Below, piece after piece: positions 53,443-64,000 of a DNA stretch of 64,000 bases. Location: the NCBI GenBank assembly GCA_035772405.1, contig JAYKKM010000263.1, forward strand, positions 1,131,001 to 1,195,000. Reading direction: 5' to 3'. The stretch's first letter is position 1. Each line of letters opens with the position of its first letter. The notes under the pieces are model-generated. The model was not told the DNA's origin. It worked only from the letters and a program-made list of their open reading frames with translations, and ran no database searches. Source of the stretch: Chrysogorgia sp. JL179-B06 (Eukaryota; Cnidaria; Anthozoa; Scleralcyonacea; Chrysogorgiidae). The translations under genes and the position numbers were made by a program.

Positions 53443-53760
53443 CTTATAAGCGCAATAATAAAAACGTTTGAGAATGATCGAACTGCTAGTGAAATAAATT
53501 GAGACTAACATACGGCATTATCAATATACGTTTTTTTAGGGGTGGATAAACGTTGATTTTTAGAGGGGGGCTTATATTCGGGGGCTTATAACCGGAACAT
53601 AATTTCTGTTAGTAGAGAGATGGGCTTATAAAATAGAGGGAGAGTACCTTGTCTTGATGTGAAATATACAGGAAACGTTGCTCCGATTGGTAATGTATAG
53701 AATACTACAGGAAGAAGGGAAGATTAAAAATTAATTGCAATCCACAAGCTAGCTAGGTTC
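53061..53760. repeat. Region of G tracts and GCTTATA words
   Basis: A G run of about 35 bases at 53408-53442 sits between TTCTTATAAACGGG and GGGCTTATAAGCGC. The word GGGCTTATA recurs at 53360, 53440, 53568, 53583 and 53620. It is probably a decayed MITE with a homopolymer core. No gene. Confidence 0.6.
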
Positions 53761-53762
53761 AT

Positions 53763-53860
53763 ATAAACAATTATTGGATGAGGCAGAGCATGATATCAAG
53801 AATTATCCAGATGTTATCTGCCGAAGCTGAAGGCGGAGATCTGGCAAAGTTGAGCGACGA
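53763..53860. mobile_element. Half of an AACAATTATTGG-family MITE
   Basis: AAACAATTATTGGATGAGGC then GATATCAAGAATTATCCAGA matches the arms of the 20692 copy. The second arm is missing. Confidence 0.6.
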
Positions 53861-54075
53861 TCACATGACGCACACATAAGCGCATCGCATGACCTGTTCG
53901 CTTGGGTCGCGGCCATTGTCCTAAATTTTCTCCTTCCATGTGATGTGTACACGGTTTTTGTTGCGAGGATTTTTCGACGTTCTATTCAACGACCAAGGTA
54001 AGATGACGATTTATTGTAGATATTTAGATACAAGGCTGTTCTTCGTTGAATGTATCGTGAGAGAAGTGTGTATAT

Positions 54076-54903
54076 AAAGGTCGGCAGTGCACACACTAGG
54101 CGCGACATGCTGCAGGGACATGTCGCGGGAACATGTTTCTTCGCGTGTGCATTACTCGTGAAACATGTCCCAGGGACAAGTCGCACGTTAGGTACACACG
54201 AGGGGTCATTAGTTCCTTGCCTTAACGAACTGCTGACTCTGATCTTCGTGATAACAAATGACCTTCAGTTGTACGCTCTTTTCTACTGTAATCTTTGTGG
54301 TTTTTATTCCATAAACACCGGCTTCTTATAGAAGTCAAGTGTAGAAATGAACATTTTAAGTGCACTCAGAACTTCAGGTTAGAACATCTTTATGTACTGT
54401 AGTCACGTGATAAGCCTTATTCTGTTCACAAAGTAAGAACACATGTAAAACGTTTTTGCTGAGGCAGTTATTTTAGGTTCCTCGTTTTGTTTGTACATAT
54501 GATCAGTATTATTACAGAATTCCAATATCAAGGAGTATTTTTGTAGTGGTATTGCTCCACTCAAATGGCTCATCGATATCACACAACTTTTCACCTTCGG
54601 CCGCCATTTTGAAAACACGTCTACTGAAGGATTATGGTAAAAAAATAACTCTTTCTTATTGGTTGGTTTGTATTTTGTCGCGGCGACATGACCCCAGAAC
54701 AGTGCAAACGATACGACATCGAAAGATTCGTGCAAATTGTCCCTGCAACAAGCCCCACAAAATCAAACCAGTTTGAATTCATGGAGCATGTCGCGGAGAC
54801 AAATTTCTGTCCGTGCAACACAGGAAACCTGTAGTACACACGAAGGGAATTGTTGTAGGGACATGTCGCTGCAACATGTCGCCTATAGTGTGTGCCGACC
54901 TTT
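54076..54903. mobile_element. 828-bp foldback, AAAGGTCGGCA ends
   Basis: AAAGGTCGGCAGTGCACACA at the left pairs with TGTGTGCCGACCTTT at the right, and CGACATG/CATGTCG words lie inside both arms. Repeated GGGACATGTCGC words occur along it. No transposase is seen, and no clear target duplication. Confidence 0.7.
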
Positions 54904-55249
54904 CGAGCAAAGGCCCTGTCGAGTGTCTTGTTTCTCTTTGACAAAGGGCCGTCGCTTAAAGTAACTATAATATTCGACATTTACCGCTTTTTATTTTGAC
55001 ATCAGAGTTAGTGATTCGTACATCTATTTCAGCGTTTAACGATCCGTTTTTATTTGTCTCTCAGGTTTACGCCGTGTGCTGCTGTGTTATGATAAGTAAT
55101 GCAAACAGACTCACCTCACTAGCCAGGCAACATAGGCCTAGTCTTACGTACCAGTAGACGCATGTATGCAACAGCGTACCGCTATTTTTATTATTAGTTA
55201 TACATGTAGTAGTAGCAGTTCGATATGATCTGATTTTATACGTTTCAAA

Positions 55250-55675
55250 CGTTGAACTTCTCATGTGTCGAATCTAATGTAAATTAGCAAAATCCTTGGA
55301 GTATGAGTAACATGTATGATTTATTTTGAGTCGATCACGCAGGATAAGGTTACCCTATTTATCCGAGCCAGAGGCTTATGTTTTAAGCGTTCGACTATTC
55401 AGTTTATCACTCTTAGGTGAACGGAAAACCCAACTGATAGGGATTCCGAGGGCCTACGATTTATTAAGGTCGTTTTCCGAGAAGACCCGAAAGTCTTACC
55501 ATTTGCTGGTGTTGTTGCAAAAGTATCACATTCTCAATTATTTTAAGACCCTGAGTGGTGATTTGAGCCCTGGTCTCGCAGCTCATAGACATGTGTGGTT
55601 ACCACTAGACACAACAGCTGGTTACAGCATTTAATGAGGTTCGGCACATGAAAAGTTCGACGTTTGAAACAGGTC
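55250..55675. mobile_element. Hairpin TTTCAAACGTTGAAC with a ~360-bp insert
   Basis: The left arm TTTCAAACGTTGAACTTCTC and right arm AAAAGTTCGACGTTTGAAAC are separated here by about 360 bp. In unit 2 (60285-60350) the same arms are adjacent. The insert carries a 102-codon plus-strand frame (55326-55634, RIRLPYLSEPEAYVLSVRLF...) that I cannot assign. Confidence 0.6.
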
Positions 55676-55953
55676 TAAGAATGCATTGTTGTGTAAGAGC
55701 ATTTGGACCATTGTATAACGCAACTAAAACATCTTTATTAATATTATTATTAATTCTGAAAGCTGATTGGCCGAGTGCCTTTGACCATTTACTAAAATAA
55801 CTTACTTCTTCCAATTTTCCATTTTTTCATGTTTGAAGTCTCCGGTACAAAGTTCTCTAATAAAATAATCATACCCATTTAACAGCGGTTTTCTAAATTA
55901 GTTTCGAACACAGATATAGGAAGATTGCCGACTCGGCGGCGCGCCATTATCAC

Positions 55954-56955
55954 TGATCTCTAAATAAACACTGGATCGAGCAACTATTTGCGAAAAAATG
56001 AACCACGTACAAGGGACCAAGCTATATAGTTTTACTGTAGGAGACAGAGACTATCTGTCTCTGATCTTTTAAGATGCTAAAATGAATCAGTTGTCGAAGG
56101 TTTTCCCATAATATAGAACACAAACTACGGCTCCATTACAGTAACTATGAAGCCGGGAATATTTCGTGTCGGCCATCTTGAATGGACCAAGCTAAATAGT
56201 TTTACTATAGGCGACAGAGACTATCTGTCTCTGATCTTTTAAGATGCTAAAATGAATCAGTTGACGAAGGTTTTCCCGTAATTTAGAACACAAATTACGA
56301 CTCCATTACAGTACAGGCACGGCGGAAGCAAATATGTATTGGGGGGGGGGGGGCTGGGTACCAATCCTAAAATTACCTGGTTACATAGCTTCTCCATTTG
56401 ATGAATAAGCAGGTACTTCCACTGACCCCTACTTCATGTATGCCTAAAGCTGGTTACTTCGTGTAAGCCTGTCCCTCAACACAACTATAATCACCAAAAT
56501 CTTGTGTCCGGACACAAAAATCGGCATACATGAAGTACTCACGATTTGGTATTTTTCTGATGATGTAACTTAAAATTTTTAAACACGTACATTTTTGGCA
56601 GCATTATTATTTTTTTTGAGGGGGGGGGGCTGCAGTAACCCTGGCCTGCAGTAACTATGAAGCCGGAAATATTTCGCGCCGTTATAGTGGAGTGACCACC
56701 GTTGTCACTCCAATATGGCCGCCACGCGCTAATTCCGGCTTCATAGTTACTGTTATTGAGCCGTAGTAATTTGTGCTCTATATTATGGGAAAACCTTGGA
56801 CAACTGATTCATCTTAAATGATCAAAGACAGATAGTCTCTGTCGCCTATAGTTAAACTATATAACGAGGTCCCAACAAGATGGCGGCCACGGGAAAGTTC
56901 CGATTTCATTTTCCTAACAATAGTTGCTCATTATCCAGTCTTTATTTAGAGATCA
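55954..56955. mobile_element. TGATCTC-family foldback, long form, unit 1
   Basis: The ends TGATCTCTAAATAAACACTG and its complement. Inside, a ~165-bp block (AGTTTTACT...GACAGAGACTATCTGTCTCT) occurs twice directly and once inverted. G tracts lie at 56341 and 56620, and a GTGGAGTGACCACCG...GTCACTCCAATATGG inner hairpin is present. Confidence 0.75.
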
Positions 56956-57720
56956 CTGGCCATTAGATCGTGGCTCTTTAGTATAGCGAAAAGGTCGAAA
57001 TGTCGAGAGAGGACTGGGACAGAGTTTGCCTTAATTTCTACAATTTACCACAGCAGCTGTTGCTCACGTTGTAAGCAATAAATAATTGGCGTTGTAATCA
57101 CTGATCTACCAATAAGTTATTGGATTGTAACCAATCCCAAAACAACAATGATCCTAACCCAGTCTTCTCTCCACATTTCGCCTTTTGGGTATACTAAAGA
57201 GCCACGACCCAGCCTAGACACTAGGCCTTCTATTTTGATTTTCGTGTTTTTTCCCGGAGCTAGAATTCGGAGCTTATTTATAGCATCCGTAACGTCATAC
57301 AGCGAATTTGGCCCCCATAGCACCAAAGCCAACGCGGTTGCGCAGGGAAAAGCCATTCTAGGCTGGCCACGACCCCGGCCACTATGGGGGAATCCAAGAT
57401 GGCGGCTCGATCGGCCAAAAGGGCATCATCTTCGTGTACCACATACACAATGGAGACAGACTACGTCATAGACACATCAAAGTTATTTTCTCGGGATTCA
57501 GAAGCTTTACAAGAACAAAAACCCTAACAATAACCCAAATAAAAACTCTAGTCCTAACCCTAAAATAAAGGAATACTAACCCTACTTTTAAACTAAATAT
57601 TTCAATGATGTAATATTCTGTGTCCGCGGTACACGAAGTATCACCCGCCAAAAGCTCAAGTTACCAGAACAAGGAAGTCACCTTACGCGACTCTCATGAA
57701 AAACTAAACCAAATCTTGGA
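56956..57720. other. Sequence specific to unit 1, no gene
   Basis: GGCTCTTTAGTATAGCGAAA and its complement (about 56971 and 57180) form another hairpin. A degenerate CCTAACCC run lies at 57510-57590. Unit 2 lacks most of this block. Confidence 0.5.
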
Positions 57721-58197
57721 GTAAAGTGCCTATGAAATGAAATTTTTTATTTGATTTCAAGTAAAAATAAGCCACTGGAAAATCACTTTTCCACTTATTC
57801 TTTCTACCCGGATTCATGCGACAATTTATAAGGGACTGAGACTAGTATAGTGACGTAAATACCTTTGCAAACGTGATTGTTCACAGCCCGACCACAGGAA
57901 TTTTGCTATTGAAAATTAACTCTAGCGAAAGATATTTACGTCACAGGCCTATTATGCACATATTTCCGGCCGCGCGGACTTAGTTCATCATGTTTGATTG
58001 AGGTTTCGGGCTGTAAAACTGACAGAAACCTAATTTAATAAAAATAAAAGGTCTGAATATGTATAACATTTTTAAAATTTGCAAGTTGCTATGCCCAGCT
58101 TCGCCACTGATTATTATTACATGCACTTTCCGGGAAGTTCATTTTCAGATTGGTCATAATGGTGGGAGAAAACTTGTGACGTCATAGGTCATATTAC
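57721..58197. other. MITE left end and hAT relic
   Basis: TAAAGTGCCTATGAAATGAA at 57722 looks like a TTAA-type MITE end. GTTGCTATGCCCAGCTTCGC then CACTG at 58084-58110 is the end of the hAT MITE family seen at 49257. Confidence 0.5.
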
Positions 58198-58201
58198 ACA
58201 T

Positions 58202-58239
<38 letters not shown>

Positions 58240-58790
58240 GACGTATTAGGAGCATTATACAATAGTCTCAATGCTCTTACAACAATATATTCTTAATGTT
58301 ACTTATAAAACTAATTACAGTTTCATTATAAGATAAAGCCTACTACATATATTACTACTATGAACAAAAAACTATTAATTTTAAAAAATAAGTCTTAAGT
58401 GCTGACTTAAAACTACTTAAAATATCAATGCTTCTAATTTCCTGTGGTAATGAATTCCACAGTTTTGGTGCGGCAACTGAGAATGCTGTCTCCACGAGTC
58501 ACCGTTTTGGATTTTGGCTCAAGTAGCAGATCTCGGTCAGATGATTTTAAAGTACGAGTAGGTTTATATTTAGTTAGTAAATCAGTAATATAAATAGGTG
58601 CCTGGCCATGTAAAGCTTTGAAAGTAATTATTTTAAAGTAAACATTTAACCTAGAATAACTCAAAAACGAGATATAAGATATGAAAGAACTGTAAAAACC
58701 ATTCTTGGTCGTTTTAGGAGTTCTGTTAAATATATATAAAATTAAAAAAGTCATCTCCATTCTTGTTTCATATGCCCTATAAGCGAAACA
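58198..58790 (-). mobile_element. LINE 3' end (unit 1)
   Basis: On the minus strand LHGQAPIYITDLLTKYKPTR and the following SKTVTRGD are the typical C-terminal block of CR1/L2/Jockey-type LINE proteins. The remainder is frameshifted before the KLWN-type motif. The 3' end is a (TTA)n tail (58203-58239, minus sense). Confidence 0.82.
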
Positions 58791-58869
58791 TATCGGCTGT
58801 GATGTTCTATATGGGAATTTGTGTCAGTTAATTCCATGGAGAGGGTGAAAGTCTGTGAAAAATCTTACC

Positions 58870-59320
58870 GTATCTCACTTGCCTAAGCTTTCTCTGGTCA
58901 TCTTTCGACGGTATTGGTATAACTTTGAACAAAATGAAAACAAGATCAACAATATGTTAATATATACACTGCTGTAGTGAATGTGGGAGAGCTTGGAGTA
59001 GATAGACGATACGTGGACGATCGTCAAGCTCGTATCCTCAGAAAAATTATTCTGAGTCCCAGACAGGAATCGAACCTGTAACCTGATTGCCGGTGAGACG
59101 ATCAGAAGGTTACAGGTTCGATTCCTGTCCAGGACTTGCATTGACGAGCGTCCATTTATCGTCTGTCTAATCCAAGCTCTCCCACATTCACTACAACAGT
59201 GTATATATTAACACATCCAAACATTACTACTACATTGACTGCCGAATAGGCAGTACATATATAAATCGATCCAGTACATTATTGTAACCTCGGTAGCTCA
59301 ATGGTTAGAGCATCATATGG
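58870..59320. mobile_element. Paired tRNA-like SINE modules (unit 1)
   Basis: GACAGGAATCGAACCTGTAA (minus B-box) and GGTTACAGGTTCGATTCCTG (plus B-box) lie back to back at 59060-59130. The GATCGTC/CCCACATTC modules flank them as an inverted pair. A tRNA D-arm piece (CTCGGTAGCTCAATGGTTAG) follows at 59289. Confidence 0.7.
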
Positions 59321-59639
59321 TTGCGATAAGTAATGCAGACAGACTCATCTCAAGCCAGACAACATTCAGGCCTAGTCTTACGTACCAGTAGACGCATGTA
59401 CGCAACAGCGTACCCATTTTTATTATTATACATTGTAGTCACTTCCTGTCTTCTCATTGGCTAAGCGCATACAGTTAATTATGAGAATCTAGCAGATTAT
59501 TCACTATAATCTGTAGGTTGCGCCCGCAATGCGAGATTTCCTAACGAGCGGTAGCTTTCAACACAAGCAAAAACAACATGACTCGATTTTCGTCTTCGAA
59601 ATCGAAAAATGACTTGAAGACAAAGCTTCTGAAAACACA

Positions 59640-59795
59640 ATATATAATAAAACAATTCTTAGATTCGGTTTTTGTGATATCTGGATAATCAAGATCTCGG
59701 TAAGTATTATCAGCCTCAGCCTTCGTCTGATAACACTTACCTCGACCTTGATTATTCCAGATATCACAAAAACCTCATCCAATAATTGTTTATTA
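59640..59795. mobile_element. AACAATTATTGG-family MITE
   Basis: AAACAATTCTTAGATTCGGT and CCTCATCCAATAATTGTTTA are the outer ends; TTTTTGTGATATCTGGATAA pairs with its complement inside. Confidence 0.75.
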
Positions 59796-59865
59796 TTAGT
59801 TATACATGTAGTAGTAGTAGTTCTGATTTTATAATGAAATGTAATTAGTTTTATAAGTAACTTAA

Positions 59866-60263
59866 AGGATTTTACATATTTGTGATTTTTGGAATCACTT
59901 GAGAAGAATTGTAAAATATGTTGTCGTGCAAAAATTTCATCTTCATACCTTTTACCCTGCTAAAGTGATTTACTATCCACAGGAAATGACATCAAAGCAC
60001 AATGAAAGTTTGAGAATTGAGCGAATTTTAACTAAACAGGTGTGTTTAAAGTTCAGAACTTTCTTTGCATTTCACTGCTCAATCAGTTTGCAATGTCTTC
60101 GCGTGTTCCTGCTTTGGCGTCATTTCCTGTGAATAGTAAATCAACTTTAGCAGGAAAAAAGGCATGAAGATGAAATTTTCGAACGACAAGATATATTACA
60201 TTTCTTCTTGGTAGAACCCAAAGATTACGAATATGTAAAATCCCCAAACCCCGGATATGCACT
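59866..60263. mobile_element. TTAA-flanked palindromic MITE
   Basis: The arms pair through AAAATTTCATCTTCAT and ATGACATCAAAGCA. TTAA is at 59862-59865 and 60264-60267. The left terminus has lost about 20 bp relative to the right (AGTGCATATCCGGGG). Confidence 0.8.
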
Positions 60264-60641
60264 TTAAATAACTTTAAGGCCCGTTTCAAACGTCGAACTT
60301 GTCATATATGTGTCAACGACACATGAAAAGTTCGACGTTTGAAACAGGCCTAAGAATACATTGTTGTGTAAGAGCATTTGGACCACTGTATAACGCAACT
60401 AAAACGTCTTTATTAATATTATTATTATTAATTCTGAAAGCTCATTGGCCGAGTGTCTTTGACCATTTACTAAAATAACTTACTTCTTCCAATTTTCCAT
60501 TTTTTCATGTTTGAAGTCTCCGGTACAAAGTTGTCTAATAAAATAATCATACCCATTTAACAGCGCTTTTCTAAAGTAGTTTGGAACACAGATATAGGGG
60601 AAGATTGTGGACTCGGTTCTAGCGGCGCGCCACTATCACTC

Positions 60642-61683
60642 TGATCTCTACATGAAGACTGGATCGAGCAACTATTATTTGGATGCTGCGAAAATGATAA
60701 AGCTGGGAATATTTCGCGGCGGCCATCTTAAAGGGACCATCTGTCTCCGATCTTTTAAGATGCTAAAATGAATCAGTTGTCGAAGGTTTCCCTTCATTTA
60801 GAACACAAATTACGGCTCCATTACAGTACAGGCACGGCGGAAGCAAATCTGTATTGGGGGGCTGGGTACCAATCCTAAAATTACCTGGTTACATAGCTTC
60901 TCCATTTGTTGAATAGGCAGGTACTTCCACTGACCCCTACTTCATGTATGCCTAAAGTTACTTCATGTAAGCCTGTCCCCAACACAACTATAATCCTAAC
61001 CAAAATTTTGGCGCTTTCTCGATATATGAACAAACCGAAATTCAAATCAATCGCTAACCCTAATCCTAACCCTAATCCTAATCCTAACCCTAATCCTAAT
61101 CCTAACCCTAAAACTGACTTGGGTTGATGTTATAATAATTTTATATTTCGGTTGCTCATCATATCGAGAAAGTGCCAAAATTTTGTGTCGGGACACAAAA
61201 ATCGGCACACATGAAGTAGTCCCCGATGAATATGCGAACAATTCGAAAGGACGAAAAACTCTCGATTTGGTATTTTCCTGATGATGCAACTTAAATGTTT
61301 TAAACACATACATTTTTGGCAGCATTATTATTGGGGGGGGGGGGGGGGCTGCAGTAACCCTGGCCTGCAGTAATGCCGGCCCTGCAGTAACTATGAAGCC
61401 GGAAACATTTCGCGCCGTCATAGTGGAGTGACCACCGTTGTCACTCCAATATGGCCGCCACGCGCTAATTCCGGCTTCATAGTTACTGTTATTGGGCCGT
61501 AGTAGTTTGTGTTCTATATTATGGGAAAACCTTGGACAACTGATTCATTTTAGCATCTTAAAAGATCATAGACAGATAGTCTCTGTCGCCTATAGTAAAA
61601 CTATATAACGTGGTCCCAACAAGATGGCGGCCACGAGCTATTCTGAACAATAGTTGCTCGATCCACCCTTTATTTAGAGATCA
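60642..61683. mobile_element. TGATCTC-family foldback, long form, unit 2
   Basis: Counterpart of 55954-56955 with the same internal order, including a G tract at 61334-61348. It adds a (CCTAAT)(CCCTAA) tract at 61051-61112. Confidence 0.75.
61051..61112 (-). repeat. Telomere-like CCCTAA/CCTAAT tract
   Basis: About ten hexamers alternate CCCTAA and TCCTAA types, interstitial within a foldback element. Confidence 0.8.
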
Positions 61684-61907
61684 GTGGCCACTATGGGGAA
61701 TCGAACGGCCAAAATCTCAAGTTACCAGAACAAGGAAGTGACTTTACGCGACTCTGAGTTAGGATCGCCACTATGGAAAACCCAACTATCAACTTCATTA
61801 ACATCATTTTTTATTAAAATTTCCGCCACCGCGCGCTTCTTTTACCCCGTATTTTTTAGCAGAGAAAAAAGTTTCGTAAAACCGTGATGAAATCATTATG
61901 GTTAGGT

Positions 61908-62068
61908 GTTCACACGATGCCGGTAAGGAATAATTTCGTTACGGTTTCATAGTCGTTCCGGTTAGCATTGCAGTTTCATGTCATTTCATGCCGGTATCGT
62001 GTGAACGCAAGGCTTAACCGTAACGATTTCGTTACGGTTTCATTTCGTACCGGCATCGTGTGAACGGG
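61908..62068. mobile_element. MITE with GTTCACACGATGCCGGTA ends
   Basis: GTTCACACGATGCCGGTA and TACCGGCATCGTGTGAAC are exact complements; an inner TACCGTGTGAAC-like pair is also present. It has no counterpart in unit 1 at the matching place (about 57975). Confidence 0.8.
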
Positions 62069-62159
62069 GTCTTAGTTCATCATGTTTGATTGAGGTTTTG
62101 GGCTGTAAAAGGACACGATATTAAGTTTTAACTGACAGAAACCTAATTTATAATCCTTA

Positions 62160-62635
62160 GTCAGCTAAAATATCAAATGAATATTTTCGTCTCACAAGGA
62201 TTGTATTTAAGATACTAATAATTACTTTCAAGGCTTTGCATGGCCAGGCGCCTGTTTATATTACTGATTTGCTAACTAAATATAAACCTACTCGTGCTTT
62301 GAGATCATTTGACCGAAATCTGCTACTTGAGTCAAAATCCAAAACGGTGACTCATGGAGACAGAACATTCTCGGATGCAGCACCAAAACTGTGGAATTCA
62401 TTACCACAGGAAATTAGAAGCTTTGATATGTTAAGTAATTTTAAGTCAGCACTTTTCTTTTTAAAATTAATAGTTTTTTATTCATAGTGCTAATATATAT
62501 AGTAGGCTTTATCTTATAATGAAACTGTAATAAGTTTTATAAGTAAAATTAAGAATATATTGTTGTAAGAGCATTGAGACTATTGTATAATGCTCCTAAT
62601 ACGTCTTTTATTATTATTATTATTACATGCACTTT
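62160..62635 (+). mobile_element. LINE 3' end, plus strand (unit 2 only)
   Basis: The frame to 62487 reads LHGQAPVYITDLLTKYKPTR ... APKLWNSLPQEIRSFDMLSN, FKSALFFLK, the best preserved LINE C-terminus here. It ends in (ATT)n at about 62605-62625. It lies head to tail with the opposite-strand copy at 62676. Confidence 0.85.
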
Positions 62636-62674
62636 CAGGGGAGAAAAAGTGACGTCATAGGTAATATCACACAT

Positions 62675-62675
<1 letters not shown>

Positions 62676-62709
<34 letters not shown>

Positions 62710-63290
62710 GACGTATTAGGAACATTATACAATAGTCTCAATGCTCTTACAACAATATATTCTTAATGTTACTTATATAAAACTAATTACAGTTTCATTA
62801 TAAGATAAAGCCTACTACATATATTACCACTATGAACAAAAAACTATTAATTTTAAAAAAGAAGTCTTAAGTGCTGACTTAAAACTACTTAAAATATCAA
62901 TGCTTCTAATTTCCTGTGGCAACGAATTCCACAGTTTTGGTGCGGCAACTGAGAATGCTGTCTCCATGATTCACCATTTTGGATTTTGGCTCAAGTAGCA
63001 GATCTCGGTCAGATGATTTTAAAGTACGAGTAGGTTTATATTTAGTTAGTAAATCAGTAATATAAATAGGTGCCTGGCCATGTAAAGATTTGAAAGTAAT
63101 TATTTAAAGTAAACATTCAACCTAGAATAACTCAAAAACGAGATAAGATATGAAAGAACTGTAAAAACCATTCTTGGTCGTTTTATGAGTTCTTTTAAAT
63201 ATAAATAAAAATAAAAAAGTCATCTCCATTTTCGTTTCATATGCCCTATAAGCTAAACATATCGGCTGTGATGTTCTATATGGGAATTTG
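62676..63290 (-). mobile_element. LINE 3' end (unit 2)
   Basis: Counterpart of 58198-58790, same orientation, with an (AAT)n tail at 62678-62708 and CCACAGTTTTGGTGCGGCAA. Confidence 0.85.
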
Positions 63291-63343
63291 TGTCAGTTAA
63301 TTCCATGGAGCGGGTGAAATTTTGTGAAAAATCTTACCGTATC

Positions 63344-63793
63344 TCACTTGCCTAAGCTTTCTCTGGTCATCTTTCGACGGTATTGGTATAACTTTGAACA
63401 AAATGAAAACAAGATCAACAATGTGTTAATATATACACTGCTGTAGTGAATGTGGGAGAACTTGGAGTAGATAGACGATACGTGGACGATCGTCAAGCTC
63501 ATATCCACAGAAAAATGATTGTGAGTCCTTGACAGAAATCGAACCTGTAACCTGATTGCCGGTGAGACGATCAGAAGGTTACAGGTTCGATTCCTGTCCA
63601 GGACTTGCATTGACGAGCGTCCATTTATCGTCTGTCTAATCCAAGCTCTCCCACATTCACTACAACAGTGTATATATTAACACATCCAAGCAGTACTGCT
63701 ACATTGACTGCCGAATAGGCAGTACATATATAAATCGATCCAGTACATTATTGTAACCTCGGTAGTTCAATGGTTAGAGCATCATATGGTTGC
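63344..63793. mobile_element. Paired tRNA-like SINE modules (unit 2)
   Basis: Nearly identical to 58870-59320, including the back-to-back B boxes (63535-63600) and the D-arm piece at 63758. Confidence 0.7.
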
Positions 63794-64000
63794 GATAAGT
63801 AATGCAGACAGACTCATCTCAAGCCAGACAACATTCAGGCCTAGTCTTACGTACCAGTAGACGCATGTACGCAACAGCGTACCTATTTTTATTATTATAC
63901 ATTGTATTCACTTCCTTTCTTCTCATTGGCTAAGCGCATACAGTTAATTATGAGAATCTAGCAGATTATTCACTAATATGTAGGTTGCGCCCGCAATGCG
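63794..64000. repeat. Start of tandem unit 3
   Basis: GATAAGTAATGCAGACAGAC to the window end matches 59325-59540, so the array continues to the right. Confidence 0.85.

Larger units (their letters stand above)
55091..59324. repeat. Tandem segmental duplication, unit 1
   Basis: It starts GATAAGTAATGCAAACAGAC and is repeated at 59325 and again at 63794. Contents in order: the AGTAGACGCATGTA module, a TTTCAAACGTTGAACTT hairpin with insert, a TGATCTC-family foldback (55954-56955), a LINE 3' end and the SINE-like module. The spacing to unit 2 is 4234 bp. Confidence 0.88.
59325..63793. repeat. Tandem segmental duplication, unit 2
   Basis: It carries the same modules as unit 1 in the same order; the spacing to the next start is 4469 bp. 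It differs by the MITEs at 59640-59795, 59866-60263 and 61908-62068 and an extra LINE 3' end at 62160-62635, and lacks the 360-bp insert and the 57-kb block. Confidence 0.88.

Noticed and set aside
53860..54060. Possible first exon ending CCAAG|GTAAGATG
   Set aside because: There is a donor-like site, but no open frame of recognisable content upstream and no partner exon.
1..64000. CRISPR array, operon or prokaryotic features
   Set aside because: Spliced animal genes are present. The regular repeats have no unique spacers of constant size and no cas-like gene lies nearby.

Overview
This is a non-coding-rich window from an animal nuclear genome. It contains widely spaced exons with GT/AG borders, two recognisable conserved animal genes, and many eukaryotic transposon remnants (piggyBac-like, hAT-like and Tc1/mariner-like MITEs, LINE and Penelope-like 3' ends) and satellites. 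The element mix suggests a marine invertebrate such as a cnidarian, sponge or invertebrate deuterostome; the sequence alone does not fix the species.

The left third (1-19.1 kb) is the 5' half of a minus-strand gene whose seven exons splice in consistent phase into the N-terminal ~419 residues of the golgin GCC1 (GRIP and coiled-coil domain protein 1). Its GRIP-domain end lies outside the window. About 550 bp away a plus-strand gene starts head to head. Its four exons (19699-37818) encode a complete 117-residue myotrophin (MTPN) with ankyrin repeats. MTPN intron 2 is 15.4 kb long and holds a 10.5-kb pyrimidine-only satellite (about 24.83-35.31 kb). GCC1 introns hold purine satellites at 8.04-9.44 and 9.72-10.37 kb, an AAGATCTTA satellite at 13.68-14.76 kb and many foldback elements.

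From 38 to 53 kb there is no host gene that I can support. A 24-bp satellite of about 72 units lies at 42.69-44.42 kb. At 47203-52210 there is a structurally complete 5008-bp DNA transposon: at least 28 bp of perfect terminal inverted repeat, a 6-bp target duplication (GTTCTA), 19-bp subterminal repeats at both ends, and two convergent genes. One encodes a zinc-ribbon/HTH/DDE integrase-type transposase. The other encodes a zinc-ribbon, CUE and HECT E3 ubiquitin ligase. Both are frameshifted. A transposon carrying its own E3 ligase is the most interesting system in the window.

The right end (55.09-64 kb) is a tandem segmental duplication of a 4.2-4.5 kb unit made of LINE 3' ends, tRNA-like SINE modules and foldback elements. 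The two full copies differ by a few insertions that act as natural empty/filled sites. A recurrent theme is palindromic MITEs bounded by TTAA with AGTG...CACT ends; at least nine are seen.
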